The translations under genes were made by a program, and so were the position numbers. The notes under the pieces were generated by a model. The model saw only the letters and a list, made by a program, of their open reading frames with translations, was not told where the DNA came from and did no database searches. A stretch of 64,000 bases of DNA, from the NCBI GenBank assembly GCA_036426205.1, contig CM071586.1, forward strand, positions 7,885,471 through 7,949,470. Reading direction: 5' to 3'. Source of the DNA: Ascaphus truei. Taxonomy: Eukaryota; Chordata; Amphibia; Anura; Ascaphidae. This document shows, piece after piece, positions 11,276 to 21,899 of the stretch; position 1 is the first letter of the stretch, and every line of letters starts with the position of its first letter.

Positions 11276-11775
11276 CACTCTAATGTGTATAAAGATACCG
11301 GAAGCCTGGCAGAGATGAGGCTTCTATATGTGTATGTGTGTGTATATATCTATATATAGATATATATGTATATATCTATATATAGCTATAGCGCAGGTAC
11401 AGCATTATGTATATATATTTGTATATATTATTTATAATGATATATAAATTAGTATGAGTGGGTGTTTATAGAGAGAAATAGGTTATTTGCCTAAGCTCTA
11501 TATTTTAAAATTAATTTAAACTACGGAAACTCCATCCTATAAAATAAGACCCTATAAAAGTCCTTTTGTATAAATGGAATATATACGATTTGAGACTTTG
11601 TCTTCTAAAGTTAATAGAAACATTGGTTTTAAATAATTACTAAAATAATATATGATTGTGGTGATAAATGTTATTGGGAATTATTTTCAGAATAACTTCA
11701 ATAAAATATATATTTTTGCTGTGATTTAATATTTAATAATAATGATATTTAGTTCTATTTATCACATTCCCACTA
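11276..11775 (+). other. AT-rich 3' flank and presumed 3' UTR of the epoxide hydrolase gene
   Basis: Sequence following the TGA is AT-rich with TATA microsatellite. AATAAA-like words occur near 11700 (caataaaata). No other gene is visible. Confidence 0.5.
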
Positions 11776-12085
11776 CTATAGGGCCCTGCTTTACAGCGTT
11801 CCACTCATACAGCGTTTCTCACGGTATATCCGTATTCATTAGGTTCGGAGCTTGTTCCGTTTTTCCGGCGATATTCAGCATGACGCACTCAACAGCTGAG
11901 TATCCAGCTGTCACTAAGCAACAGTTTTAGCGCGTGCGCAACTCCTTGTCAGATGCCATTTGTCAGCGAAACAGTCGGTTTACAGCTCTGCATCTCTGTT
12001 TTCAAAGGTACAATACAGTACAGTAGGGCCCCGCTTTACAGCGGGGACCTGGAACGGAACCCGTCGTTTGAGCGGGGCCCTACTG
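11776..12085 (+). mobile_element. pogo/Tigger-like MITE (right-arm copy)
   Basis: CTATAGGGCCCTGCTTTAC at the left and the inverted GGGCCCTACTG at the right are bordered by TA on both sides (11774-11775 and 12086-12087). The interior holds no transposase. Mirror image of 609-914. Confidence 0.6.
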
Positions 12086-12224
12086 TATTTAACAAAATCA
12101 CTGCCTGATACCCATAGACAGGGCTCGACAAATTCTAAAAAAACAAACACTCTCCCAAAACAGTCACCCCCCCCCCCCCCCCCAAAAAAACTGTTACCCC
12201 TCCTCACGAGTCTTACCTGCAGTG

Positions 12225-12475
12225 TCTCCCGCCATCTTCCTGCTCCCTTGCAACTTGTGACTGTCTCCCCTGCAGCTCCTGTGAAAATGGCTGCGCGGCC
12301 TCGAATGACGCCGTGTTAACAAAATGCTACATGGCGTCAAGACGTTACGTGGTGTCAAGTTGTCATGGCAACTTGACGTCACGTAGCGTCCCGTCGTTAT
12401 GGCAACGCCGCACAGCCATTTTCACAGGAGCTGCAGGGGAAACCGTCTCAAGTTGCATGAGAATGCCAGGTAGAT
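12225..12475. repeat. Foldback element with X-box-like and CRE motifs in its loop
   Basis: Arms 12250-12299 and 12407-12456 are imperfect inverted repeats. Between them, GTTGTCATGGCAAC (12359-12372) differs by one base from a symmetric RFX X-box, and a perfect TGACGTCA CRE lies at 12374-12381. Whether these motifs function is not shown by the sequence. Confidence 0.6.
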
Positions 12476-12515
12476 CCCGCTGCAGGTACTCGACAGCAGG
12501 CAAAATGCACTCGCC

Positions 12516-12800
12516 CCAGTATAGTAGAAAAAAAAAAGCGAATCCAGGGTAACTCCCATAAAAATAATGTATTTGTTTATTTGCTCACATGGAATACCAG
12601 CAGGTAAAAAAAACGCACCTACACATTTCGAGCCGTAGCTCTTTGTCAACACCTTGTCAGAGCTACGGTTCGAAACGCGTAGGTTTGTTTTTAACTTTTT
12701 TTTTTTTACCTTTTAGTTATCAATGTGAGCAAATAACCAAAATACATTTTATTTTTATGGGAGATACCCCTGGATCGTGATTTTTTTTCTACTATACTGG
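12516..12800. mobile_element. Inverted-repeat retroposon-like element with GAAACGCGT hairpins
   Basis: Arms of about 120-140 bp match in inverted orientation: ccagtatagtag... at 12516 against ...ctatactgg at 12800, plus shared 'cccataaaaata' and 'ttatttgctcaca' words. The centre has two opposed copies of a short motif, about 12617-12651 (-) and 12653-12683 (+). The minus copy has TTGACAAA, stem GAGC/GCTC, then CGAAATG. The plus copy has a clear stem and CGAAACGCGTAGG. Same family as 51683-52052 and 62663-62880. Confidence 0.6.
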
Positions 12801-12804
12801 TTGT

Positions 12805-13130
12805 GCTCCGGTTTTTCATTCAGATGACATTGAATCTTCACATACGGCATTTGTGCTGCATTGCTTGAATCTGCCAGGCCTCAGAGAGGGTGTACAACAG
12901 GTAGGCAGTAGCCTTTATATATTGTTGCCCCTCTCATCTATAGGATATTGCTTAAGGGAGGTTGTTCTCTGCTCTGCAATATGTGAGGATCCTTGGGACC
13001 TTATTAGGCGCTTATTCCTCCCCAGCATATCATAAATTGCCTTTTGTTATCCAAATTATAAGGCTATCATGACTCGTATCTTGGGAAATGTTTTCTTGAG
13101 CTTATATGTAGTTTCAGCACCATTTCATAC
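12805..13130. other. No recognisable feature
   Basis: Mixed-composition sequence with no ORF of interest, no clear repeat partner in the window and no RNA signature. Confidence 0.5.
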
Positions 13131-13136
13131 TGGACT

Positions 13137-13290
13137 CCATAGGGAATATACCCTGCTATAAACACACAGCGACAGCAAGGTATCGCCATCACTGCCTGAC
13201 ACCTGTAGAATATATTACCCTGCTACCGTATATGCACACAGTGATCGCAGGGTGTCACCACACTGCCTGATAGTCATAGGGAATATCAGA
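13137..13290. repeat. Short array of the about 66-bp 'catagggaatataccctgct' minisatellite
   Basis: Two to three diverged units. The same unit forms longer arrays at 19500-19900 and 20165-20670. Each unit contains the self-complementary word 'gggaatataccc'. Confidence 0.75.
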
Positions 13291-13724
13291 CCCTCCAACA
13301 TTTGGCAAATTAAAATGGGTACACTTTAGTTCTGCTGTCATTGTAGGAGACAGGAAGTCCGCATTTCCGAGGAAGGTACCATAACACATTAAATGTATTA
13401 TAGTCAAAGATCATTTTACTAATAAAACCTAGAATCAAAAATAAATAAAATCAGTGCTACTGGATTAAACCATGCATCATCTTGTGTATCTGGTCATTTG
13501 GGACCTTAAATGGATTTGATAAGGGATTATTAGCCAGCGTGGATGGAGCTATTAAACTCAAGCCTCATGTACTGTAAATAAGCCCTTGTCTCTTATCATA
13601 CGTCTGCGATCGGTTGAGACCCTGAGTTCCGGTTCACCGAGCTCCTACATGCAGCGTTCCTCTGTTTCCCTGGCCCGTGTTGCTAGTAAGTGCCTCATAA
13701 AAAATGTCAGCCTCCAAATTTCTT

Positions 13725-13763
13725 CTTGAGAAATCACCGACCGTGTGTGAAATGCATAGGAGG
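13725..13763 (+). other. Hammerhead-like motif (related class)
   Basis: CTTGAGAAATCAC, a short loop, then GTGTG and TGAAATGCATAGGAGG. An AATAAA lies 50 bases downstream, as in other copies. The catalytic-strand consensus CTGANGA is not matched, so activity is unlikely. Confidence 0.4.
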
Positions 13764-14099
13764 TTTCTGGATATTTTTTTTAAAGATGTGTTGTTGAGCA
13801 TTTTCCAATAAATGTGATTTTGTAGTAAATCTGGTCTTTTGGAAGTCCGTGGCTTCGTGCAGTTTAGTTTGGAAATAATTTTTCTATACTAATCAAATCT
13901 GTGTGTTTCAAGATTGGTATAATCTGGAATGTACACAAAATAGAAGTTGAGATAATATCCCCATAACCTGCTGATCATTTGTCGTATCAGCCATTGATGT
14001 TCAAGTTACTATAATTAGCTGCAGGCTCTAAGCTTCAACTATAGAAGACAGAAAAGCCCAAAGCTAATCCAATATGACAAAAATACACAGTGAAATACC

Positions 14100-14400
14100 T
14101 ATACATCTCTTGAAAAAGGGTCATTTAGTTAAACCCTTTGGCAAAAGCGTTATAAGCCTGCAAGCCACATCAAGGCATGACCATTAGCAGGTCCTAACAC
14201 TACCTGATAAAAATTCTCATTTACCTCTATTTGGAGGTAGAATTACCACAGTGGATCTGTCCAAATACCGTAACATGAAAAAGACCTGCTAACTTAAAAA
14301 GAGGGCAGGGGGAGGGGCCACTAACCTCCAAACAGCTGAGACCAGCTGGAAAAAAGATAATAAACACAGAATCCCAGCAAGCTCAGGGGAAGCACTCGGC
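14100..14400. repeat. Diverged interspersed repeat (copy 1 of 2)
   Basis: Shares word order with 15195-15600 (tttagttaaaccctttggcaa..., ...cctaacactacctgataaaaattct, and 'ctgagaccagctgga' against 'ctaagactagctgaa'). The class was not recognised. Confidence 0.5.
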
Positions 14401-14416
14401 ATACCTACCAAAGGAA

Positions 14417-14455
14417 CTCTGATAAAGTGCGGTGGACCGCACGAAACACATAAGA
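14417..14455 (+). other. Hammerhead-like motif with perfect 6-bp stem II
   Basis: CTGATAA, then stem GTGCGG/CCGCAC with loop TGGA, then GAAACACATAAGAG. One core position differs from CTGATGA (G to A). An AATAAA follows at about 14488, as in other copies. Confidence 0.5.
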
Positions 14456-14769
14456 GTTTTCTCTTGCTACTTTTAAAGTGCCTCTAAATAAATATTTTTC
14501 TACCGAGAAGACAGCAGTCCGGTCTCTACTTTCCTCCTAATGCAGTTGCACCGCCTCTCAAATCTTTTTTTCACTACCACCAGGAAGGATCAGAAGGTGT
14601 CTGCCCCAGATCTCTCCCGTTACGGGTACAAACAGCCCGAAATGGCGGAGGGAAGATGGCGGTGCGGAGCGTGCACCATCGGACTCTGAGCAGGGGGAGA
14701 GAGAGAGACCCAGCCATAACCAAGCAGGATTTAAAGGGGATGTTTAAAGAAATGCAGCCTGCCAGCCTT

Positions 14770-15120
14770 GGATAAGGCATTGCTGGAGTTCAAGTCTGAA
14801 ATATCCTCCCTGGCTTAAAGGACCACGGACCTGGCAACCAAAATGGACACCACTTTGCAAAACCAATTGAATACAGATGATGAGGTCCTGCGGCTCAACG
14901 AGGAGGTAAGAGCCATGAGCGACAGCATGGATGATCTAGAGAACATGGAGTGTAGGCAGAACCTACAAATTCGTCACATCCCAGAGTCAGTGTCTGCAGA
15001 GGCAATGCAGCCTTCTCTTAAAAGGCTGTCTCAATCGACCCCAACTACAAGATGGCGAACTGTTGATGGACAGAGCTCACTGTGCGTTGGGTCCAAGATT
15101 TGATGACCAGAGACAGAACA
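14770..15120 (+). pseudogene. L1/Tx1-type LINE ORF1 fragment
   Basis: A 5' coiled-coil-like stretch is followed by DLENMECRQNLQIRHIPES, which matches the 'DLENRxRRxNLRIRGIPE' signature of L1 ORF1 RNA-binding proteins. In another frame LMDRAHCALGPRFDDQR continues the same domain, so there is a frameshift near 15030-15060. A stop also interrupts the coiled coil near 14815. Inactive relic. Confidence 0.65.
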
Positions 15121-15194
15121 TAAAACACAGACAGAGCTCAGTGCACATCCAGTGAAACCTATACACGGTACAGTGCCTAAATATATATGTATAG

Positions 15195-15600
15195 ATATCT
15201 ATTAAATAAAATGGTCTTTTAGTTTAACATTTTGGCCAAATTGTTGTAAGCCCCTGAGCCACTACATGGCAGACCATATCTCAAGGGTCCCTAACACTAA
15301 TATAAATTCTTAATAACCTGGGCATTACCAGGAAGAATGATTTATAATAAATCTGTCAAAATTAGTTGCGTAGTTCTAAGTCTGATTGAAGCTTTTATTA
15401 ACCTGTACATTACCAGGAAAAGCACTCTGTATTAGATTTGTTACAATCATACTGCAAGCAAGCAAGTTCCCCTGAGAGTGGGAGATGCTATGGAGTGAGC
15501 TTTTAACCATTTAAATGTGGGAGGGGGTGAGCTTCAATTAGGTAGGAGGTTGCCACCCTCCAATCAGCTAAGACTAGCTGAACAAGAATTGTAAAACATA
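15195..15600. repeat. Diverged interspersed repeat (copy 2 of 2)
   Basis: Partner of 14100-14400 in the same orientation. Confidence 0.5.
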
Positions 15601-15614
15601 CAGGACACCCACAA

Positions 15615-15769
15615 GCTCATATTGAACCCCCAAAATAACCACAACATATATATAAGCATATAAGTGTCACAGAGGAGTGCTACTGAGCATGGCAATATAT
15701 ATTTAAAACCTCTGTGACACTTATATGCTTATATATATGTTGTGGTTATTTTGGGGGTTCAATATGAGC
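15615..15769. repeat. Perfect 61-bp inverted repeat with 33-base loop
   Basis: 15615-15675 is the exact reverse complement of 15709-15769. The loop is 15676-15708. On either strand it would fold into a 61-bp hairpin without a mismatch, in sequence that otherwise shows heavy decay. Confidence 0.9.
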
Positions 15770-15884
15770 CCTCCTGTTACCAGCAGGTTGCAGCACCATT
15801 ACACCTGAAGTAACCAGAGGAGAGTACCCCCCCCCCCATCTCACTTAGGGGGGGAAGAGATAAAAGGGTTACATGAACATATCT

Positions 15885-16090
15885 ATTGTATCTGCCATCT
15901 TAGTCTCCATGGGCAATGCATTCCACATTGTAACTGCCCTTACTGTAAAGAACCATTTCCTTTGTTGCTGGTGAAAATCTCTGTTCCTCCAACCTTAAGG
16001 GATGGCCGAGTCCTTTGTACTGCCCTTGGGATGAATAATTCTTTTGAACTTGAACCTTGTACTGTCCCCAAATATTTGTATATTTACCAT
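15885..16090 (-). pseudogene. CR1-like LINE reverse transcriptase 3' fragment
   Basis: Read on the minus strand, FSPATKEMVLYSKGSYNV corresponds to the same segment of the larger copy at 24806-25600. The fragment ends at the MITE that begins at 16106. Confidence 0.7.
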
Positions 16091-16105
16091 ATATATTATA
16101 TATTA

Positions 16106-16526
16106 GGCTGGGGCCATAGAGGGGGTAGCAGGGCTGAGGCGCGCTGACGCTGAGGCTCGCCTGCTGAAATCTGCGCGATTTCATGTCCATGCAGGCGAGC
16201 CAGCAGGCGCGATCGGGAGGCGGGGGGAGACTGAGGGAGGCGGGGCAGTGATGTCGCTGGGCCAATCGCCCGCAACGCACCGACGTCAATGTCACGGCGC
16301 CGACGTCACGGCGCCGTGACGTTGATGCTGCTCCGCGTTGATTGGATGTTTTCAGCCGACAGTGCTCTGAAAAACAGTTTGGCTGTCGGCTGAAAAATCC
16401 AGCGCCTGAGCACGCCTGCGGACGCTCGCGTGAGCCCCCTCTAAAGACATCCTCATGGAGGATGCAGGGGCTCAGCGCGGAGCGTCCGCACGGCTCAGCA
16501 CGGACGTGCCTTCTATGGACTCAGCC
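16106..16526. mobile_element. Harbinger-type MITE, GC-rich, TTA target duplication
   Basis: GGCTGGGGCCATAGA at the left and TCTATGGACTCAGCC at the right form inverted ends. TTA flanks both sides (16103-16105 and 16527-16529). The same element lies in opposite orientation at 59809-60214 with TTA flanks. The interior has a strong hairpin, cagccgacag...ctgtcggctg, around 16352-16403. Confidence 0.85.
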
Positions 16527-16559
16527 TTAGACGACTATATTCTAATGTAAACAAATCTA

Positions 16560-16966
16560 ATTTAATTAGCTTATATCCTTTAGAATACAATTTAAAACCC
16601 TAGTTCTGACTTACAAAGCTCAAAACAACAACGCTGCCCCCCTTACATCTCATCCCCAAACATATCCCTAAACGCCGTCTACATTCTGCCCACGACATCT
16701 ACAGGCCTTCTCCTGTGTTGGCCCCTCTCTGGAATTCCCTACCACGCAACGTCAGACTCTCCCCCAGCTTTCAGACATGTAAAAACTCCCTTAAAACTCA
16801 CCTCTTCAAGGATGCCTATCTGGTATACCCCTAACATCCACCCCCCTTTCCCCCTTTTCCCCCCTTTCCCCTCCAGCCCCAGTGGCACCAGCTGCCCCGC
16901 TTCATTAAACTCCACACTAACACCTCCTAACATCCACACCGCCAAATCTAAATAGGATCAGCTGTA
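16560..16966 (+). pseudogene. LINE (L2/CR1-type) 3' end of the reverse transcriptase frame
   Basis: Broken frames contain the C-terminal motif (PL-WNSLP, then SFQTCK-SLKTHLFKDAY) typical of L2/CR1-type ORF2 ends. A word beginning 'tccacaccgccaaatc' occurs on both sides of the solo LTR that follows, so the target contained a local 36-bp tandem repeat. Confidence 0.6.
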
Positions 16967-16971
16967 CATCC

Positions 16972-17447
16972 TGTACCAGGGACTTATCACTGTTTAAGAG
17001 AAACTGCCTCTAAATCCAGCAGCGAGCTTGTAAATTGCACACAGGCAATCAACCAGACTCCAGCAGGCTGATTAGGACTCTGAGAAAAAGCCTGATGTGA
17101 GAAACAGGAGAAATTTTCCTGAGTTCACAATTGGGCTGACACAGGAATGCAGAGAAGCCTGCACACAGACACTGTCTTGAGTACAAAGGTGTGCTGAGAT
17201 CAAGACACCCAGACACCCAGAGACCTACAGTATATTTCCTGGACACAGAGGGCCCAGGAACCTGCCAGAGACTGACATGGAGGGCCACCGGCGTTAAGGT
17301 ACCGCTGAGACTTTGGGGTGATAAGTGGGTAAGGGTCTTCCCCCCCCCCCCCCCCCCCCTTCCAGAGAGGGACTGGGGAAGTAAGCCTTATATTAATTTC
17401 ACCTTAAAAGCGGTCTCCATTGCATACCTCTGCACACATCTCTTACA
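16972..17447 (+). mobile_element. Solo LTR (family 1) with exact 5-bp target duplication CATCC
   Basis: Starts TGTACCAGGG and ends CTCTTACA. CATCC precedes it (16967-16971) and follows it (17448-17452). Related to the LTRs at 27229, 32688, 34546, 35549 and 39131. A poly-C run at about 17340-17359 lies inside. Confidence 0.9.
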
Positions 17448-17452
17448 CATCC

Positions 17453-17720
17453 ACACCACCAAATCTAAACAGGATCAGCTGTGCAGCGGGACCATACTCC
17501 ATCCTGATATACTCTGTCCCACAACGAGCAGCCACTTTACCTTTTGTTTCGACAGTTCCCCGTATTCCCTCTAGATTGTAAGATCTCAGGAGCAGGGCTC
17601 TCATTAGCTTCTATATCTGTTTGCGCTTGTGTGTCATTCTGCTGATGTAATATCAGGACAGCTAACATTAATCGTTTGGCCCAAGACAAATAGATGAAGC
17701 AGGCCCCCTCCCGGCGCACT
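17453..17720 (+). other. LINE 3' tail continuation
   Basis: The text after the solo LTR continues the LINE 3' region, with an 'agattgtaagatctcaggagcagggc' type tail. Confidence 0.45.
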
Positions 17721-17727
17721 GGGGAGT

Positions 17728-18680
17728 GGTGAGGGGTGGGGAAGGTATGAGCAGGTAATCGACTGGGGGGGAGGGGGGGATATAAGGGGGTAATAACCTT
17801 GGGGGGATGTAAGGGGGTAATTGGTCTTAGGGAGGGGGGTGGGTCTTAGGGGGGGATGTAAGAGGGTAAAGGGTCTTAGGGAGGGGGTAAGGGGGTAATG
17901 AGCCTTAGGATGGGTGTAAACTGGCAATGGGCCTGGGGGGATGTAAGGGGGTAATGGGCCTCAGAAGATATAAGAGGCAATAGACCTGGGGGAGTGAGTA
18001 TAAGGTGGTAATGGGCCTGGGGAGAGTGGTGTAAGGGGGTAATGGGCCTGGGGGTATAAGGGGTAATGGGCCTGGGGAGGGTATGTAAGGAGGTAATGGG
18101 CCTGGGGTGGGGGGTGTAAGAGGGTAATGAGCCCGGGGGTCTGGGTGTATAAGGGGTAATAGGCTTGGGGAGATATAAGGTGGTAATGGACCTGGGGAGG
18201 GATTGGAAGGGGCTAATGGGCCCAGGGAGGGAATATAAGTGGTAATGGGCCTGGGGTGGTGGGGTGTAATTGGATAATAGGACTGGGGTGGGGGTGTAAG
18301 GGGTAAAGGGCCTGGGGAGGGTATGTGAGGAGGTAATGGGCCGGGGGGGGGGGTGTAAGGGGGTAATGAGCCTAGGGAGGGTATGTCAGGAGGTAATGGG
18401 CCTGGGGAGGTTATGTCAGGAGGTAATGGGCTTGGGGAGGGGGGTGTAAGAGGGTAATGGGCCTAGGTAGATATAAGGTAGTAATGGGCCCGGGGAGGGA
18501 ATATAAGTGGTATTGGGCCTGGAGTGGGGAGTGCAAGGGGTAATGGGTCTGGGGTTGGGGGTGTAAGGGGGTAATAGGCCTGGGGGGATATAAGGGGTAA
18601 TTGACCTGGGGGGGTATAAGGAGGTAATGAGCCTGGATAGGGGGGTATAAGGGGGATTACCACCTCCCCAGGGAGCATAG
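17728..18680 (+). repeat. G-rich minisatellite, about 950 bp
   Basis: Variable 25-35 bp units built on 'ggtaatgggcctggggaggg...gtaaggg'. The plus strand is densely G-tracted and could form G-quadruplexes. Proline-rich ORFs on the minus strand are by-products. Confidence 0.9.
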
Positions 18681-18684
18681 TGGA

Positions 18685-19020
18685 CAGAGGCGTGTGGGTT
18701 TACCTGGGACCCTTGGATTAACCTGCTGGAGAAACAGGAGGCCCACAGGAGAGGCTGGGGAATTCCCCCTTCCAGATAAGCTTTGGCCAACAAAGGGGAG
18801 GGTCCTACAGGTCTTCATGGGGGTGGGCCTTGGGAATGGGAGGGCCCATTCCCCTTCCCATCTTCCATTCCCATGGTTAATACGGAGTGACGCCTGTGTT
18901 CTTGCGTCATTGTGTGGGCGGTGCTTCTCTAATGGCAGCAGTGGAGGGCATGTGGGTGGATCGGTGTGTGTGTGTGGGGGGGGGGGGGTATAAATGTGGC
19001 CTTTTGTTAGTAATATTTAG
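18685..19020. other. Unclassified sequence
   Basis: No coding or repeat assignment. A short G-run lies near 18970-18990. Confidence 0.4.
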
Positions 19021-19024
19021 CCCT

Positions 19025-19062
19025 CATCTTGATGAAGGCTGCGACATGTAGACGAAACGTTG
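19025..19062 (+). other. Hammerhead-like motif
   Basis: TTGATGA, then a six-pair stem with one mismatch (GGCTGC/GTAGAC), then GAAACGTTG. The first core C is replaced by T. Confidence 0.4.
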
Positions 19063-19362
19063 TTTTTCCTTTTTAGAAAGTCAATCGTGCCACGCGTTTT
19101 GCAGCATCGAACACCGGAGCACTTTGTTGTTGGCTTTAAGCAGAGTTCCGGGCTTATCCTCTTTCTGCTTCCGCCGGTCACCTCGCCGCCATCTGCCATC
19201 CCACCCGCCATTCGCCGGGGCACCTCGCGTGGTCACAAATGCAGTCGCAGTGGTGGCCGCTCGAGGTGCCCATGCAGATGTGGAAATCCGAGGACATTTT
19301 AAAGATGACGGCGAGGCGACCTGCGGTAAGTAGTTCTGGCGGCGGAGCACCGGTGGCGATTT

Positions 19363-20024
19363 GGTCACGGTCAAATGACCACGGCCAAACGTCCTAGACC
19401 GGGCAGTGGAGTGCTCCTTGTCTCCCACACACGGCACAAAAAGTTACAATAGGTACAGGACATAAAAATGATGTACAGTACCGGCTAAATAGGTACAACT
19501 GGAGTGTAAGGAATATATTCTGCTATGTACACCAGGTGACCGCACGGTGTCACTGTCACTGCTTGACTGTCACTACGTCACTTTTATATATATATATATA
19601 TAATTACTGCTGCATGTCATTGTCACTGATACCTATAGGGAATTTACCCTGCTACGACACACAGTGACCACAGGGTGTCACCTTCCCTGCCTGATCGTCA
19701 TAGTGAATATACCCTGCTACATACACACAGTGTCCGCAGGGCGTCACTGAATGATACTCATAGATCATATACCCTGCTGTACACACACACACACAGTGAC
19801 CGCAGGGCGTCACCATCACTGCTTGATAGTCATAGTGCATTTACCCTGCTATATACACACAGTGACCGCAGGGTGTCACTGATACTCTGTGATAACTGTA
19901 GTAGGGAATATTGAAACCTACATTTGTGCAGCCACCGCATAGGTAGAATCCTGTCAGGGAGTGAAAAGTTTAATGTAAAGGGTCTATACACTGATAAAGA
20001 TGGCCGCCTCTTGACCAAGAAGAT
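19363..20024 (+). repeat. Tandem duplication, copy 1 (662 bp)
   Basis: Begins 'ggtcacggtcaaatgacc' and ends 'gaccaagaagat'. The next copy starts immediately after. It contains an array of the 66-bp minisatellite (about 19500-19900). Confidence 0.9.
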
Positions 20025-20251
20025 GGTCACGGTCAAATGACCACGGCCAAACGTCCTAGACCGGGCAGTGGAGTGCTCCTTGTCTCCCACACACGGCACA
20101 AAAAGTTACGATAGGTACAGGACATAAAAATGATGTACAGTACCGGCTAAATAGGTACAACTGGAGTGTAAGGAATATATTTTGCTATGTACACCAGGTG
20201 ACCGCATGTGTCAATGTCACTGCCTGATACCCATAGGGAATATACCCTGTT

Positions 20252-20298
<47 letters not shown>

Positions 20299-20785
20299 TA
20301 TATATATATACAATGACTGCAGGGTGTCATTGTCACTAATATCTATAGGGAATTTACCCTGCTACAACACACAGTGACCACAGGGTGTCACCGTTACTGC
20401 CTGATCGTCATAATGAATATACCCTGAATATGTCACTGTCACTGAATGATACTCATAGATCATATACCCTGCTGTACACACACACACACAGTGACCGCAG
20501 GGTGCCATCATCACTGCTTGATAGTCATAGTGCATTTACCCTGCTATATACACACAGTGACCGCAGGGTGTCACCATCACTGCTTGATAGTCATAGTGCA
20601 TTTACCCTGCTATATACACACAGTGACCGCAGGGTGTCACTGTTACTATGTGATAACTGTAGTAGGGAATATTGAAACCTACATTTGTGCAGCCACCGCA
20701 TAGGTAGAATCCTGTCAGGGAGTGAAAAGTTTAATGTAAAGGGTCTATACACTAATAAAGATGGTCGCCTCTTGACCAAGAAGAT
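20025..20785 (+). repeat. Tandem duplication, copy 2 (761 bp)
   Basis: Same start and end words as copy 1. It is about 100 bp longer because of a TA microsatellite (20260-20310) and extra minisatellite units. Confidence 0.9.
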
Positions 20786-20809
20786 TCTGTTTGTTTGGGA
20801 AATATTCAT

Positions 20810-21745
20810 GAGAGAGAGAGAGGAAGCTGAGAGGAAATAAGAGTGAGAAAGGGAAGAGGGGAGAGCATGACAGAGAGAAGGGAAGAGCGAGCGAGGAAGA
20901 GAGAAAGAGGATAGAGAGAAAAAGAAGAGGAGAGAGAAAGAACAGGAGAGAGAAAGAAGAGAGACAGAAGAAAAGGAGAGAGAAGGAGAAAGAAGAGAAG
21001 AGAAAGAAGAAGAGAAGAGAAAGAAGAGGAGAGAGAAAGAAGAGGAGAGAGAAGAGAAGGAGAGAGAGAGAAGAGAAGGAGAGAAAGGAGAGATAAAGAC
21101 GAGGAGAGAGAAAGACGAGGAGAGAGAAAGAAAAGAAGGAGAGAGAAAGACGAGGAGAGAGAAAGATGAGAGAGAGAAAGAAGAGAATGAGAGAGAAGAG
21201 AAGGAGAGAGAGAAGAGAAGGAGAGAGGAGAGAGAGAAGAGAAGGGAGAGAAAGAAGAGGAGATGAGAGACAGAAGAGGAGAGAAAGAAGAGAAGGAAAG
21301 AGAAAGAAGAGGAGAAAGAAGAGACGGAAAGAGAAAAAAGAGAGAGAAGAGAAGGAGAGAGAGGAGATGGAGACAGAAGAGAGAGAAGAGGAGGAGAAAG
21401 AAGAGAAGGAGAGAGAGAAGAGAGAGAGAAGAGGAGAGAGAAAAAAAAGAAGAGGGAGGGATGGAAATGGGGGTGAGCAAGACGGGATAAAAGAGGAGTG
21501 GAGAGAGTTAAAGACGGAGAGAGGGCAAGAAAAGGAAGAGGGAGGGACACAGAGCAAGGGAAGGCATAAGAAAGAAGAGGAGAGAGAAGGCGAATGAGAA
21601 AAAAGGAGAGGGAGGTAGGAGGAGAGAAAGAGGGAGCTGGGAAAGAGAAAGAGATTGTTAGAGAGAGAAAGAAAGAGAGAGGGTAAGAGAACAGGACGGA
21701 GGGAGAGAGAGCGTAAGAAGGGGCGAGGGGAAAGAGAAAGGTTAA
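20810..21745 (+). repeat. Polypurine (GA-rich) tract, about 930 bp
   Basis: Almost uninterrupted A/G with many mirror-symmetric 'agagagaagagaagg' words. This composition is known to allow intramolecular triplex (H-DNA). The long Ser/Leu- or Arg/Glu-rich ORFs on either strand are composition artefacts. Confidence 0.95.
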
Positions 21746-21899
21746 AGTCACATTAAGTCACATTTTTTTCCTCCACTGGAATGTTCTCACAGTGAAGTCC
21801 ATGAGGGTAAAAGCCAAGTTTAGATGGACAGATAAACTCTTTGGCCGAGACCCAGAGGCATCTAACCTCTCCCCCACAGAGCTCAACAAAACCCCTTCC

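Larger units (their letters stand above)
7100..12160 (+). repeat. Right arm of the large inverted duplication
   Basis: Reverse complement of 531-7052 in order and content. Homology ends at the 'tctcccaaaa' near 12151-12160, just before a poly-C tract. This arm preserves clean homopolymers, a clean CA tract and an uninterrupted coding sequence. Confidence 0.9.

Noticed and set aside
484..12160. Explaining the palindrome simply as a hairpin-read artefact
   Set aside because: Not accepted as settled: the arms differ by more than a kilobase near exon 1, in exon 4 flank length and in the N-terminal codons. It remains open and is listed as a finding.
13137..20680. CRISPR-like array from regularly spaced 66-bp units
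   Set aside because: The whole unit repeats, including the would-be spacers, and there are no cas genes. It is a minisatellite in a vertebrate genome.
20591..21751. Long Ser/Leu/Phe-rich ORFs up to 386 codons on the minus strand
   Set aside because: They are translations of a polypurine tract. All frames are open because stop codons are rare in it, and composition is not protein-like.
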